NCBI GenBank assembly: GCA_017553635.1 | Contig: JAFZKN010000006.1 | Span: 16,243 to 80,242 of the forward strand | Source: Treponema sp. | GTDB lineage: Bacteria; Spirochaetota; Spirochaetia; Treponematales; Treponemataceae | Direction: 5' to 3' | Length of the DNA: 64,000 nucleotides | In this document: positions 43,556 to 52,537 of the stretch, piece after piece | How positions within the stretch are numbered: the first letter of the stretch is position 1 | Layout: every line of letters starts with the position of its first letter | Notes under the pieces: model-generated | What the model saw: only the letters and a program-made list of their open reading frames with translations | Databases searched by the model: none | What the model was told of the DNA's origin: nothing | Translations under genes and position numbers: made by a program

Positions 43556-45304
43556 TTATTTATTCATTTCCTGTAATGCTTTTTTTGCTTCTGCAATTTC
43601 ATCATAAGGCATTACATAGTCTTTATATATAATTGAATTTTCATGACCTTTGCCGAGAAGAAGAACTATATCTCCTTTCCCTGCCATTTCAAAAGTCCTT
43701 CGTATTGCAGCAGGTCTGTCCGGAATTATAAACAAATCAATTCCATCTTTTTTTCCAGTTTTTCTTGCACCTACAGCAATTCCTTCAAGAAGTTCACGAG
43801 GATCTTCACCACGAGGATCTTCATCTGCAAGAACGACAACATCACACCACTTGCCTGCAATTTCTCCCTGAAGAGGACGCTTTGTCAGATCACGCTCTCC
43901 TCCACTTCCGAACAGAGCAAATATTCTTCCTTCACATCTCTTTTTCAACGGAGGGAAAATTGTTTCAAAACTTGACGGAGTATGAGCATAATCAATTATT
44001 ACTTCAAAGTTTTGTCCCATATCAAGAGTTGTCATTCTACCTGTAATAGGTTTTAATTCAGGAATAAGTCTTGAAAGTTCTTCAAAAGGAACACCTGTTA
44101 ATCCGCTCACTGCAGTTAACGCTGCCATAATATTGTATGTATTGAATGCACCAGGCAGAGTTGCAGTTACCTGAAACGATTTATGTTCACGGGGGAATGC
44201 AGGATCTGCATTAAGTGCAACACAGGTTGAAGAACCGCATGCATCAACAGTAAATGAAATTCCAAAACGAGCTGATGCAATATTTTTTGCCTTCATATAA
44301 GGAAAGCCGTCAGCAATTTTCGGAAGCGGAACTGCATTATTACCACTTTCACCTGCAGCTTTACCGGCCATTCCTTCTGTTGTAAAACCGAAAACTTTCT
44401 GTTTTGTACATTCAGCAAAAAACATCGCTTCAGGATCTTCAAGATTTACAATACCAAAAGATGGAATAATCTGTTTAACATTATTGATTGTCTTAACATG
44501 ATCATGTTTATCAAGTGCACGGAAAAGATTTGCCTTGTCGTTTCTGTACTGCTCAAAAGTTTTATGAAACTCAAGATGTTCAAGAGTTACATTCATGAAA
44601 ATTGCACAGTCAAAACATACATTTCCAAGTCTGTTAAGTTTATCGGAAAGTCCATGACTTGAACTTTCAACTACAGCGTATTCACATCCATTCTGGACCA
44701 TGTCATATAAATGTTTTTGAACGACAGGTGCTTCTGGTGTTGTTGTATGCTGTGGATTTGCAAGAGCTTCTGCTCCAAGTGAATACTGAACTGTAGAAAT
44801 AAAACCTGCTTTATGTCCTGCAAGGCGGAGAAGCTGCCATACAAAAGAAACCGTGCTGGACTTTCCTTCTGTTCCCGTTACACCGATTACTGCAAGTTTC
44901 TTTGATGGAGAATCATAAAAAGCATCCGCAACATCAGCCATGGATTTTTGAGCATCTTCAACCTTAAAGAACACCGGAAGCTGAACCTCTTTAATGAGCG
45001 CATTTTCAATTCCGCGTTTTACGATAGCTTTTGCAATTCTAATCTGTTCATCGTGAGGAATTTCGCCTTCGTAAATAATTGCATTCGCACCCCTTCCGAT
45101 TGCATCATAAATAAATTTATTTCCGTCTGTATGATGACCAGGGAGGGCAAAAAACAAGGCTCCCGGTATTACCCTTCTGGAATCAAAAACGAGATCCGTG
45201 ATCGGAGTAATTCCTATTATATCTAAATCCTGCTCTGTCTTTCCGTCGGCCGCAAGCGCTTTTGCATTAATTGCAGAAAGTAAAGAAGAAAGCTTTTTTT
45301 CCAT
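43556..45304 (-). CDS. murE: MurE-type UDP-MurNAc-tripeptide ligase, non-DAP specificity motif
   Basis: A 582-residue Mur ligase, longer than usual (about 490). The ATP site is VIGVTGTEGKSSTVSFVWQLL, followed by the TTTPEAP substrate loop and VVESSSHGLSDKLNRLGNV. The C-terminal domain has VIIDYAHTPSSFE, LFGSGGERDLTKRP and, at the diamino-acid site, E495-D-P-R where DAP-adding enzymes have D-N-P-R. Treponemes are known to use ornithine at this place, and the motif agrees with a non-DAP substrate. The longer middle region (about 270-345) is an insertion. No ribosome site; the -10 box is 9 bases before the ATG. Confidence 0.92.
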   Translation of the reverse strand: MEKKLSSLLSAINAKALAADGKTEQDLDIIGITPITDLVFDSRRVIPGALFFALPGHHTDGNKFIYDAIGRGANAIIYEGEIPHDEQIRIAKAIVKRGIENALIKEVQLPVFFKVEDAQKSMADVADAFYDSPSKKLAVIGVTGTEGKSSTVSFVWQLLRLAGHKAGFISTVQYSLGAEALANPQHTTTPEAPVVQKHLYDMVQNGCEYAVVESSSHGLSDKLNRLGNVCFDCAIFMNVTLEHLEFHKTFEQYRNDKANLFRALDKHDHVKTINNVKQIIPSFGIVNLEDPEAMFFAECTKQKVFGFTTEGMAGKAAGESGNNAVPLPKIADGFPYMKAKNIASARFGISFTVDACGSSTCVALNADPAFPREHKSFQVTATLPGAFNTYNIMAALTAVSGLTGVPFEELSRLIPELKPITGRMTTLDMGQNFEVIIDYAHTPSSFETIFPPLKKRCEGRIFALFGSGGERDLTKRPLQGEIAGKWCDVVVLADEDPRGEDPRELLEGIAVGARKTGKKDGIDLFIIPDRPAAIRRTFEMAGKGDIVLLLGKGHENSIIYKDYVMPYDEIAEAKKALQEMNK

Positions 45305-45313
45305 AATATATTC

Positions 45314-45342
45314 ATTTTATCGTATAAAGAAATTATTTACAA
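45314..45342 (-). promoter_or_regulatory. Promoter of the murE-ddl-murD operon
   Basis: On the minus strand TTGTAA (45337-45342), 17-base spacer, TAAAAT (45314-45319). Transcription would start about 3 bases before the murE ATG. Confidence 0.6.
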
Positions 45343-45438
45343 GAAACACTTACAAAAATGTATGAATTGTTAATTAATCTACAATTATATATAATGAACT
45401 GGAATAGAAAATTGAATAATAAAAGTGAGGAAGGTTTT

Positions 45439-46311
45439 ATGAAAGTATTATCATTCGGTTCCCTTAACATAGATTCAGTTTATAAAGTAGATCACATTGT
45501 AGCACCAGGTGAAACCCAGCTTAGCTTTGAAATAAATGAAAACTGCGGCGGCAAGGGCTTAAACCAGTCAATTGCACTTGCAAGAGCTGGCGCCAGTGTG
45601 TGGCACGCCGGCATGGTCGGAAACGACGGAGACATCCTTATAAAAAAATGCACCGAAAATGGAATTAACGTCGACTTTATAAAAAAAACAGAAGGCCGAT
45701 CGGGACATACGATAATTCAGGTTGATAAAAACGGAAATAACTCCATCATCCTTTACGGCGGCGCAAACCGCTCCATGACAGTAGATTTTATCGACGAAGT
45801 TTTAAGTCATTTTGAAAGCGGCGACATTCTTATTTTACAGAACGAAATAAATCTTCTTGATGTAATAATTGATAAAGCCTATAAAAGAAAAATGAAAATA
45901 GTTTTAAATCCTTCTCCTTTTGACAAAGCGCTTTTAAAATGCGACATGTCAAAAATTTCGTATTTTATATTGAACGAAATCGAAGGACATCAGATGACAG
46001 GCAAAACCACTCCAGAAGAAATTTTAAAAGAAATTCAGCTTAAATATCCTGAATCAAAAATTGTACTGACGCTCGGAGAAAAAGGCTCTGTTTATAAAGA
46101 CAAAAATGATTTTTATCACCAGGATATTTTTAAAGTTAAAGCCGTCGACACAACAGCCGCAGGCGACACTTTTACAGGCTACTTTATCGCCTCGCTTATA
46201 AAAGGACTGAATATAAAAGAATGTCTTTCACGTGCAGCAAAAGCTTCATCAATTGCAGTAACACGAAACGGCGCGCTGGATTCCATCCCAACTCTGGATG
46301 AGGTGGAGTAA
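45439..46311 (+). CDS. PfkB-family carbohydrate kinase (ribokinase-like)
   Basis: A 290-residue sugar kinase. It starts MKVLSFGSLNIDSVYKVDHI, has the first PfkB signature GGKGLNQSIALARAGA (about 36-51) and the second VDTTAAGDTFTGYF (about 236-249) with the catalytic aspartate. This is nearest to ribokinase, but the sugar cannot be fixed. AGGAAGG precedes the ATG at 45439; the frame is open 27 codons upstream without a ribosome site. No sugar transporter or nucleosidase lies beside it. It is divergent from murE. Confidence 0.88.
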   Translation: MKVLSFGSLNIDSVYKVDHIVAPGETQLSFEINENCGGKGLNQSIALARAGASVWHAGMVGNDGDILIKKCTENGINVDFIKKTEGRSGHTIIQVDKNGNNSIILYGGANRSMTVDFIDEVLSHFESGDILILQNEINLLDVIIDKAYKRKMKIVLNPSPFDKALLKCDMSKISYFILNEIEGHQMTGKTTPEEILKEIQLKYPESKIVLTLGEKGSVYKDKNDFYHQDIFKVKAVDTTAAGDTFTGYFIASLIKGLNIKECLSRAAKASSIAVTRNGALDSIPTLDEVE

Positions 46312-46359
46312 TAAAAGAACACCAGATTTTTTATACTTCCCAACACTCCCCTTTTTTTA

Positions 46360-46365
46360 TATAAT
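46360..46365 (+). promoter_or_regulatory. -10 box directly before queD
   Basis: A consensus TATAAT ends 6 bases before the queD ATG, so the mRNA may begin at the start codon. No Shine-Dalgarno sequence is present and the -35 is weak. Confidence 0.5.
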
Positions 46366-46371
46366 TTAAGC

Positions 46372-46752
46372 ATGTATAAGGTCAGAATTGAAGACAGTTT
46401 TGCGGCGGCACATTTCCTGCGCGATTATCACGGAAAATGCGAAAACCTGCACGGCCACAATTACAAAGTTTATGTTTATCTCAAGGGCGAAAATCTTACA
46501 GAGGGCGGCATGCTTTATGATTTTGCTGAATTAAAAAAAGACCTTAAGTCTGTTCTGGATGTCATTGATCACACAAACTTAAACGACCTTACAGAAAATG
46601 GAAAATCTGTTTTTGAACAGAATCCGAGTGCAGAACGTATTGCAAAATATATTTTTGATAAGCTTGCTGCCATGTCAGAGCAGCTTAAAAAACTTTTATA
46701 CCGCGTTGATGTTTTTGAAACAGAAAAAAACCGCGCAAGTTATGAAATATAA
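46372..46752 (+). CDS. queD: 6-carboxy-5,6,7,8-tetrahydropterin synthase (QueD/PTPS family)
   Basis: A 126-residue T-fold enzyme. The zinc histidines are in FAAAHFL (first) and LHGHNYKVYV (pair), with the catalytic Cys in YHGKCENLHGH, the QueD pattern CxxxHGH. The DHTNLND segment and ETEKNRASYEI end fit the family. It makes carboxytetrahydropterin, an early step to 7-deazaguanine and queuosine. QueC and QueE are not in the window. It heads a short run with hisH and hisF, to which it is not linked by pathway. Confidence 0.93.
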   Translation: MYKVRIEDSFAAAHFLRDYHGKCENLHGHNYKVYVYLKGENLTEGGMLYDFAELKKDLKSVLDVIDHTNLNDLTENGKSVFEQNPSAERIAKYIFDKLAAMSEQLKKLLYRVDVFETEKNRASYEI

Positions 46753-46790
46753 AAAACTCCACCCTACACATGGAGCGAAGAGGAATAGAT

Positions 46791-47435
46791 ATGACAGGAA
46801 TCGTTGATTACAATGCCGGAAACATAAAAAGTGTTGAACGCGCATTAGAAAGCCTTAACATAAAATATATCCGCTCAAAAAATCCAAAAGATTTTAAAGA
46901 CTGTGACAGACTTATTTTCCCTGGAGTTGGAGAAGCAGCCTACGCGATGGAACAGCTTAATTCGTCTGGGCTTGCAGATTTTTTGCGTGAATGGGTTAAC
47001 TCAAAAAAGCCGCTTCTTGGAATCTGTCTTGGCTCGCAGATTATTTTTGATTATTCAGAAGAAAGCGATACAAAGTGCCTTGGATTTATTCCGGGAAAGA
47101 TAAGACATTTTTCTAACCTGTGGCAGAACAGCGAGCTTAAAGTTCCTCACATGGGATGGAACAACATAAGTTACACAAACGGTGGCTGTCCTCTCTTTAA
47201 GGGCGTTGCAGAAAATTCGGATTTCTATTTTGTTCATTCGTATGTAATTCAGCCTCAGGACGAAAGCGTAATAAAAGGCGTATGCGAATACGAAATAAAA
47301 GTTCCGTCATGCGTACAGAAAGAAAACATTTATGCGTTCCAGTTCCATCCGGAAAAATCAGGAGTTGCAGGACTTACACTTTTAAAAAATTACTGCACTG
47401 GAACAATCAGCACTAACGGAGAAATTGTATGTTAA
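46791..47435 (+). CDS. hisH: Imidazole glycerol phosphate synthase, glutaminase subunit
   Basis: A 214-residue class I glutamine amidotransferase. It begins MTGIVDYNAGNIKSVERAL, the nucleophile is in LLGICLGSQIIFDYSEE (Cys at about 79), and the His-Glu pair is in FQFHPEKSG (about 191-193). The ATG at 46791 with AGAGGAA upstream is preferred to the ATG 7 codons earlier. It supplies ammonia to HisF. Its 3' end overlaps hisF by seven bases. The rest of the histidine pathway is not in the window. Confidence 0.94.
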   Translation: MTGIVDYNAGNIKSVERALESLNIKYIRSKNPKDFKDCDRLIFPGVGEAAYAMEQLNSSGLADFLREWVNSKKPLLGICLGSQIIFDYSEESDTKCLGFIPGKIRHFSNLWQNSELKVPHMGWNNISYTNGGCPLFKGVAENSDFYFVHSYVIQPQDESVIKGVCEYEIKVPSCVQKENIYAFQFHPEKSGVAGLTLLKNYCTGTISTNGEIVC

Positions 47436-48193
47436 AAAAAAGAATCATAATATGTCTTGATGTAAAAGATGGACGCACGACAAAAGGTGTAAAGTTTCAG
47501 AACAACATAGACATCGGTGACCCGGTTGAGATGGCTGCAGAATATTATCGTCAGGGTGTTGATGAACTTGTATTTTACGATATCATGGCAAGTGCACGCG
47601 GTCGTGGTCCGATTCTTGATTTGATTTCGCGCGTTGCGTCTCAGGTATTTATTCCGTTTTGTGTTGGAGGCGGAATCGGATCAATTGAGGACATCCGTTC
47701 TACAATCCTCGCCGGCGCCGAGAAGATTTCTTTGAACAGCCAGGCGGTAAAAAAACCTGAACTCATTACAGAAGGCGCACGCATTTTTGGAAACCAGTGC
47801 ATCGTTCTTGGAATGGATGCAGCAAAAGATGAAAATATGCCAAGCGGTTACCGCGTATACATAAACGGTGGACGAGTTGCAACAGAACTTGATGCACTCG
47901 CCTGGGCTAAAAAAGCGGTCTCTCTCGGCGCTGGCGAAATCGTTCTTAACTCGATAGACGCCGACGGGACAAAAGAAGGCTATGAACTTAATCTTACAAA
48001 AATGATTGCAGACAATGTCTCTGTTCCTGTAATTGCATCCGGCGGTGGCGGAACAGTTGAACACATCGCAGATGTTGTAACAAAAGCAAATGCAGATGCA
48101 GCACTCATTGCTACAATGGTTCACTCAGGAAAATACACCGTCGGCGGAATAAAGAATGACCTTAATAAAATGGGTGTCCCGGTAAGGATGTAG
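47429..48193 (+). CDS. hisF: Imidazole glycerol phosphate synthase, cyclase subunit
   Basis: A 254-residue TIM barrel. The two catalytic aspartates are in IICLDVKDGRTTKGVKF (Asp11) and NSIDADGTKEGYEL (about Asp133). FCVGGGIGSIEDIRS and VIASGGGGTVEHI are the phosphate-binding strands. It closes the imidazole ring and releases AICAR. Some positions differ from common HisF (TTKGVKF for VVKGVNF), so a HisF-like role in another amidation pathway cannot be fully excluded, but the pair with HisH is standard. Confidence 0.92.
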   Translation: MLKKRIIICLDVKDGRTTKGVKFQNNIDIGDPVEMAAEYYRQGVDELVFYDIMASARGRGPILDLISRVASQVFIPFCVGGGIGSIEDIRSTILAGAEKISLNSQAVKKPELITEGARIFGNQCIVLGMDAAKDENMPSGYRVYINGGRVATELDALAWAKKAVSLGAGEIVLNSIDADGTKEGYELNLTKMIADNVSVPVIASGGGGTVEHIADVVTKANADAALIATMVHSGKYTVGGIKNDLNKMGVPVRM

Positions 48194-48303
48194 CAGATTT
48201 TTTTCTTGCTTTATACCATGTTCGGATTTATAATTCCTTTATCTACACCAATGTATTTTTCATCTATGCCAATCTAATCTTATCATTAAAATGGAGAAAA
48301 AAA

Positions 48304-50166
48304 ATGAAAAGATCATCAAAAATTTCCGGAAAAATCTATTTTAAAGCCCCATACGTTAACGGCAGCAAGATCCCAGCCGCAAACATTGAATGCGGTATCA
48401 GAATCGACCATCTCAAAAATGGAAGTCAGAGAAGTACTTTTCTAAAGACGTTTCACACAAATAAAGACGGAAGTTTCTCAGTCACTATCGAACTAGGGAA
48501 TACTGAGGATGTTGTCATCGAAATGCGAACAGAAATGAACGGTGATTATCCTATCAAACTCTACAAAGACAACACCACAATAAAACACAAATACTTAAGC
48601 AACATCAAACATATAAAGCATGGACAGAACTACAGCGATTACGAAATTAATGTAGATACTGTAGACAACCCTGCGAATAATAAACTTGGTTACAAGCAGG
48701 ATGAATTTATCAAAGCACTGAGTATCATGACAGCCTGCAGACTTGGATATCAGCAGATAAATAAATTCTACGACATCACTAAGGCACCTGTCATCTACTT
48801 TCCTTTAAACTTCCCTTCAAAATTCGATTCCCGCAATTTAGGGAAATACATTCACATAAAAGACTATGTTAAAGCGGAAGAGGAAGAGAAAAAGAAAAAC
48901 AAAGAGAAAATGACAGACCAGGATAGGCTTTTCTGGTGGAGGTGGACATTAAAAGCAATCTGTCACGAATTCGGACACTTTGTCGCATACTGCAATGGTT
49001 TCATGAATGCAAGTTTAGGAACACATGACGACTCAACAAACAAAACCGAAGAAAGAAACAATAAAATTCACGGATTACACTTTGCATGGAATGAAGGATT
49101 CGCCGAATTTTTCGCATACTATACAATAAATCGAAATCCTGATTTTAAGAAATACTTTGGTCCTGATTATAAGCGTACCATAAAAAAAGGAGACATGACC
49201 GGTGAATCAAGTGAATCATCTGTTGAAAAATTTCTGTCATTAATGACATTTGAGTCTGATGAAGTTGGCTATCAATTCCTTACCGAAAAAAAATTCTGGG
49301 ATGCATTAAAAACGGACAAGCCAAAAAGAATTGATGATTGTATAAAGAGTCTGGCAAAAAAGAACAGCAATCGGGACAGACTGGGCAAAATTCTTTCCGC
49401 GTCACAGATTGCTCCCTACAATCTGTCATTTGATAAGAAAGCCATCTCATTTAAAAATACGGGAACAGACAACAAATTGACAAAATTGAACGAATTTGTC
49501 TTTTTCATTAAGACATCTGGCATGTCATCCTATTCTAAATTCAAGGCTACACTCAATGATTTATCAGTTACCACATCAAAATGTAAATATACTATAAAGG
49601 ATACCAATATATTGAATCGTCTGAATAAAGGTGAGGCTTTGCAGGCATATATAGATGGATACCAAACAGACCGCATCAATTCAGGCCCGTACACATCTGA
49701 ACTGTATGGCGAAAAAACATCTGATGGCAATGACAGCAGTTCTTCAAAAGAATTAGATCCAACATTTTCCAAAGTTAATGTAACCGTTAATGTGGCAGAT
49801 GAATTTGGTGCCGGAACAGATTATGACGTATACTTTAGAGTAATTACAAAAAACGGAAATGCATACCCTAAAAAAGATAAAGACGCTCTTTTAGATATTG
49901 AACACAAAAATGATTTTGAAAGGGGAAGTTCAATGACATATGGAGTATATTTAGGAGAATATATTCATGCCAAAGATTTAAAACAATTCCGTTTATCATG
50001 TAACTTCTCTTTAGATAGTCAAAAGTTCATTATATCCAAGATCATCGTAAAGGATTCTGACAATGGAGTTATACTTGCAGAATATAACAAGAGGACCATT
50101 ATAAAGAAAAACAAACCTCTGGAAATTGCACTGGATGCTGAAAAACTGCTTAAAAAATATGAATAG
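48304..50166 (+). CDS. Putative zinc metalloprotease with C-terminal PLAT-like domain
   Basis: A 620-residue protein of no family I recognise. Residues about 8-115 look like an Ig/transthyretin-type beta domain (SGKIYFKAP, FHTNKDGSFSVTIEL). A helical domain follows with a zinc site: HEFGH at 221-225 and, 39 residues on, NEGFAEFFAYY with Glu264 as likely third ligand, a gluzincin-like pattern. The last part (about 495-610) resembles a PLAT/LH2 domain: ADEFGAGTDYDVYFRV, then FERGSSMTYGV. There is no signal peptide or membrane helix. GGAGAAA precedes the ATG. The stop overlaps the start of a small membrane protein gene. Confidence 0.7.
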   Translation: MKRSSKISGKIYFKAPYVNGSKIPAANIECGIRIDHLKNGSQRSTFLKTFHTNKDGSFSVTIELGNTEDVVIEMRTEMNGDYPIKLYKDNTTIKHKYLSNIKHIKHGQNYSDYEINVDTVDNPANNKLGYKQDEFIKALSIMTACRLGYQQINKFYDITKAPVIYFPLNFPSKFDSRNLGKYIHIKDYVKAEEEEKKKNKEKMTDQDRLFWWRWTLKAICHEFGHFVAYCNGFMNASLGTHDDSTNKTEERNNKIHGLHFAWNEGFAEFFAYYTINRNPDFKKYFGPDYKRTIKKGDMTGESSESSVEKFLSLMTFESDEVGYQFLTEKKFWDALKTDKPKRIDDCIKSLAKKNSNRDRLGKILSASQIAPYNLSFDKKAISFKNTGTDNKLTKLNEFVFFIKTSGMSSYSKFKATLNDLSVTTSKCKYTIKDTNILNRLNKGEALQAYIDGYQTDRINSGPYTSELYGEKTSDGNDSSSSKELDPTFSKVNVTVNVADEFGAGTDYDVYFRVITKNGNAYPKKDKDALLDIEHKNDFERGSSMTYGVYLGEYIHAKDLKQFRLSCNFSLDSQKFIISKIIVKDSDNGVILAEYNKRTIIKKNKPLEIALDAEKLLKKYE

Positions 50167-50398
50167 CTCTGCTACGGAAAAGATTTTACTTAAAAAAGCA
50201 CTTAAGAATGATTTTCTCCTGATAGTTTCTAGCTGCATGTTTGCAATCGGCATAATATTTTTTATCCTGTATAAAATCTTTGGGTTAAGATTTGCAAAAC
50301 ACGGCTTTATTTTAGATGTTTCTATTGGGGAAGATCATTCTTATGAAATAATATCCATTGTAATTACAGTCATTGGAATTATATCCGCAGTTTTATAA
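50159..50398 (+). CDS. Small two-helix membrane protein coupled to the metalloprotease
   Basis: A 79-residue protein with two hydrophobic segments (about 18-42, LLIVSSCMFAIGIIFFILY, and 62-79, IISIVITVIGIISAVL). Its ATG lies inside the last codons of the metalloprotease gene (ATGAATAG overlap of 8 bases), so translation is probably coupled; no separate ribosome site is seen. An earlier in-frame ATG at 50126 would lie deeper in the upstream gene. No family was recognised. It may anchor, modulate or protect against the protease, which is inference from position. Confidence 0.6.
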   Translation: MNSSATEKILLKKALKNDFLLIVSSCMFAIGIIFFILYKIFGLRFAKHGFILDVSIGEDHSYEIISIVITVIGIISAVL

Positions 50399-50424
50399 AG
50401 GCGCGGCTCTTTATAGGCGCGCCT
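50399..50424. terminator. GC-rich hairpin at a convergent junction
   Basis: AGGCGCG (50399-50405) and CGCGCCT (50418-50424) with a 12-base loop lie between the two converging units. There is no T run, so it may end transcription weakly or protect 3' ends. Confidence 0.5.
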
Positions 50425-51292
50425 AAAGTTCTTCTATCCATGTAAAAAACTTATCAAGCGCTTTATTCTCCTGTCGTGATTCAGCAAAAAGACCTGCAGT
50501 ATACCATGAGTGTGTATTCTTTTTATCGCAGACCCTGTAAATTTCACATTTATTTCCGACAGCTAATGCTTTAGCTCTAAGATCTTCGGCACACTCATAT
50601 TCAATTAACCCGTCATGTTCACTTTGAATCAAAAGCATAGGAATGTGATTTTTTGACATAAGACTTACAGGTTCACCTTTTTTTCTATCGTAATCTTTTG
50701 TAAAAAGCTGATTTAATAAAAGCTTTAAAGTCAAAGACTGTGTTTTTCTAAAACTGTAAGGGCCGCCAAAACCGACATAACCAATGATATTTGAAATATC
50801 AACATTATTTTCTTTTTGAACTTCGATGCAATAACAAAGTATAGATGTCAAATGCGCCCCGGCAGATGGTCCTGCAACTACAATTTTTGAAACATCAATA
50901 TTTTTATTTTTTAAAAATCCAACTGCAGAATTAAAACCTTTGCAGACATCATTTATCTGACACGGATATTTAAACTTTGGAGAAAGTCTGTAACCGATAG
51001 ACACAAACCTGTATCCTGCGCCCGCAACACACTGACCCACATAATCAAAAAATTTCGGATCACCTGCATTCCATCCGCCCCCATGAATCCAGAAAATAAT
51101 TTTGGCAGAATTTTTATCGTTACTTTTATTATTTCCTTTATCGTTCAAATTTATTTTTGGTTCATAGTAAAGAAAATACTGATCTTTATTTTCTCCAAAC
51201 TGAACAGACTCAGGGACAATCTCTTTTTTAACCTTCGCAATTTTTTTAAATAACCCAAAATAGCTAAAGCTTTCTCTTAAGTAATCATTCAT
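50423..51292 (-). CDS. Alpha/beta hydrolase (HSL-like esterase)
   Basis: A 289-residue esterase with an intact triad layout: oxyanion motif IHGGGWNAG (about 70), nucleophile elbow AGPSAGAH (Ser at about 142), acid in QSEHDGLIEYE and histidine in NTHSWY near the C-terminus. No signal peptide is present, so it is cytoplasmic. The substrate is unknown; the closest groups are acetyl-esterase and kynurenine-formamidase-like proteins. GGAGGT precedes the ATG by six bases. It converges on the metalloprotease unit. Confidence 0.85.
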   Translation of the reverse strand: MNDYLRESFSYFGLFKKIAKVKKEIVPESVQFGENKDQYFLYYEPKINLNDKGNNKSNDKNSAKIIFWIHGGGWNAGDPKFFDYVGQCVAGAGYRFVSIGYRLSPKFKYPCQINDVCKGFNSAVGFLKNKNIDVSKIVVAGPSAGAHLTSILCYCIEVQKENNVDISNIIGYVGFGGPYSFRKTQSLTLKLLLNQLFTKDYDRKKGEPVSLMSKNHIPMLLIQSEHDGLIEYECAEDLRAKALAVGNKCEIYRVCDKKNTHSWYTAGLFAESRQENKALDKFFTWIEEL

Positions 51293-51385
51293 TTTTACCT
51301 CCGCAAAAATTTATTGGATTAATAATATATATTTTATCACGCTTTGAGGCAAAAAAGAATAAAGTTGTAGTTCAGATGGGAAAAA

Positions 51386-52447
51386 TTACTTCCCGTTCAG
51401 CATAAGATAAATATAAATCTTTCCGTCATCGATACAGCATGTACCTACCATTGGCGGGTAATTATATTTGTTTTCCATATCATTTTTAAAATCGCATTTT
51501 TTTACACAGTTAAGATTGCTGTCATAAATACAAACTGTTCCGGTTTTACAATTCTTATCATTCCAGATAACTGTCGAAGCATACCATGCACCGTTATAAT
51601 AAAACGGATTTATAAAATCACCTTTTAACTTTTCTGTAACATCAACTGCTTTCTTTTTATCGTAGGCTAAGACATTTTTTTCTGTTGAATGCCAGTAACT
51701 ATCTGCACAGATGACATATTTAAATCCAGAAATCTTCCAGTAATAATATGCACGCGGAATCGGAATAAAATCCGAAAGTCTTGTGTACTTTCCGTCTTTT
51801 ACTCTGTAAAAACAGATTTTATTTTTTTCGTCTCCTTCTTCTGTGTATTTTACAGTGCAGTAAATAATATCATCTCTTATAAAACCTGCATCACAATAAT
51901 CCTGCGAATAAACACAAGGATCATAAGGGAACATATCATATGTTGTTTCTGTCATATCAGAAAGATCTAAAATCGTAAAAAAGCTTTCGTCATTTTTTTT
52001 ATACAAAAGTTTTGAACTGTCAGGACTCATGGAAAAGTTTGAATAAGGTGAACGATAAAAAACATCAACCTCCTTTAAAACCTTTCCGTTTACACAGTCA
52101 AAAACCCTCAGATAACCATAGTCAACATCATCATTCCACAAGGTGGCAAGGATTTTATATTTTTCTGAATAAAAATACTCATTTAAATAAAACCGTTCAG
52201 TCTTATTATTTTTATCTATAAAAACTCCCTGTCTCTTATTAATCTTTGTAAAACCAGGGTTCGGTATTTTTAGAGTATTTCCACCGATTGTAAACACATC
52301 GTACACCTCTTTATAATTACCCGAATTACATACGACATCAAGCTTTGAAATATCTGAAAGTCCCGCTGCTGAAGGGCTTTTCTTGACTTGAGAAAAAGAT
52401 GGCATTGCAGCAAGAAGAAGTAAGATTAATGATAATTTGAGCTTCAT
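51386..52447 (-). CDS. Secreted protein of unknown function, beta-propeller-like
   Basis: A 353-residue protein with a signal peptide (MKLKLSLILLLLAAMPSFS, cut near 19). The mature part has repeated strand pairs with D/N turns and aromatic residues (YLRVFDCVNGKVLKE, NFSMSPDSSKLLYKKND, VCIYDSNLNCVKK), which resemble WD40/TolB-like propeller blades. Several cysteines could form disulfides. No enzyme motif was found. GGAGGAA precedes the ATG. It is divergent from the InlB-repeat protein gene, with which it shares a symmetric promoter region. Confidence 0.65.
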   Translation of the reverse strand: MKLKLSLILLLLAAMPSFSQVKKSPSAAGLSDISKLDVVCNSGNYKEVYDVFTIGGNTLKIPNPGFTKINKRQGVFIDKNNKTERFYLNEYFYSEKYKILATLWNDDVDYGYLRVFDCVNGKVLKEVDVFYRSPYSNFSMSPDSSKLLYKKNDESFFTILDLSDMTETTYDMFPYDPCVYSQDYCDAGFIRDDIIYCTVKYTEEGDEKNKICFYRVKDGKYTRLSDFIPIPRAYYYWKISGFKYVICADSYWHSTEKNVLAYDKKKAVDVTEKLKGDFINPFYYNGAWYASTVIWNDKNCKTGTVCIYDSNLNCVKKCDFKNDMENKYNYPPMVGTCCIDDGKIYIYLMLNGK

Positions 52448-52499
52448 AATTCCTCCGGATTTTCTATAAGAAAACTCTTAGTAAACACTTATAGGAATA

Positions 52500-52531
52500 T
52501 AATAGCACACAGAATAAAACAATGCTATTAT
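52500..52531. promoter_or_regulatory. Symmetric divergent promoter region
   Basis: TAATAGCA (52500-52507) and TGCTATTA (52523-52530) are perfect 8-base arms, 15 bases apart. Read outward, each arm is an extended -10 (TGCTATTAT), one for each divergent gene. For the rightward gene the -10 ends 6 bases before the ATG. Confidence 0.5.
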
Positions 52532-52537
52532 GTCCAT

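Noticed and set aside
50399..50424. GC-rich hairpin as an attachment site or IS end
   Set aside because: No target duplication, no transposase next to it, and it lies exactly at a convergent gene junction.
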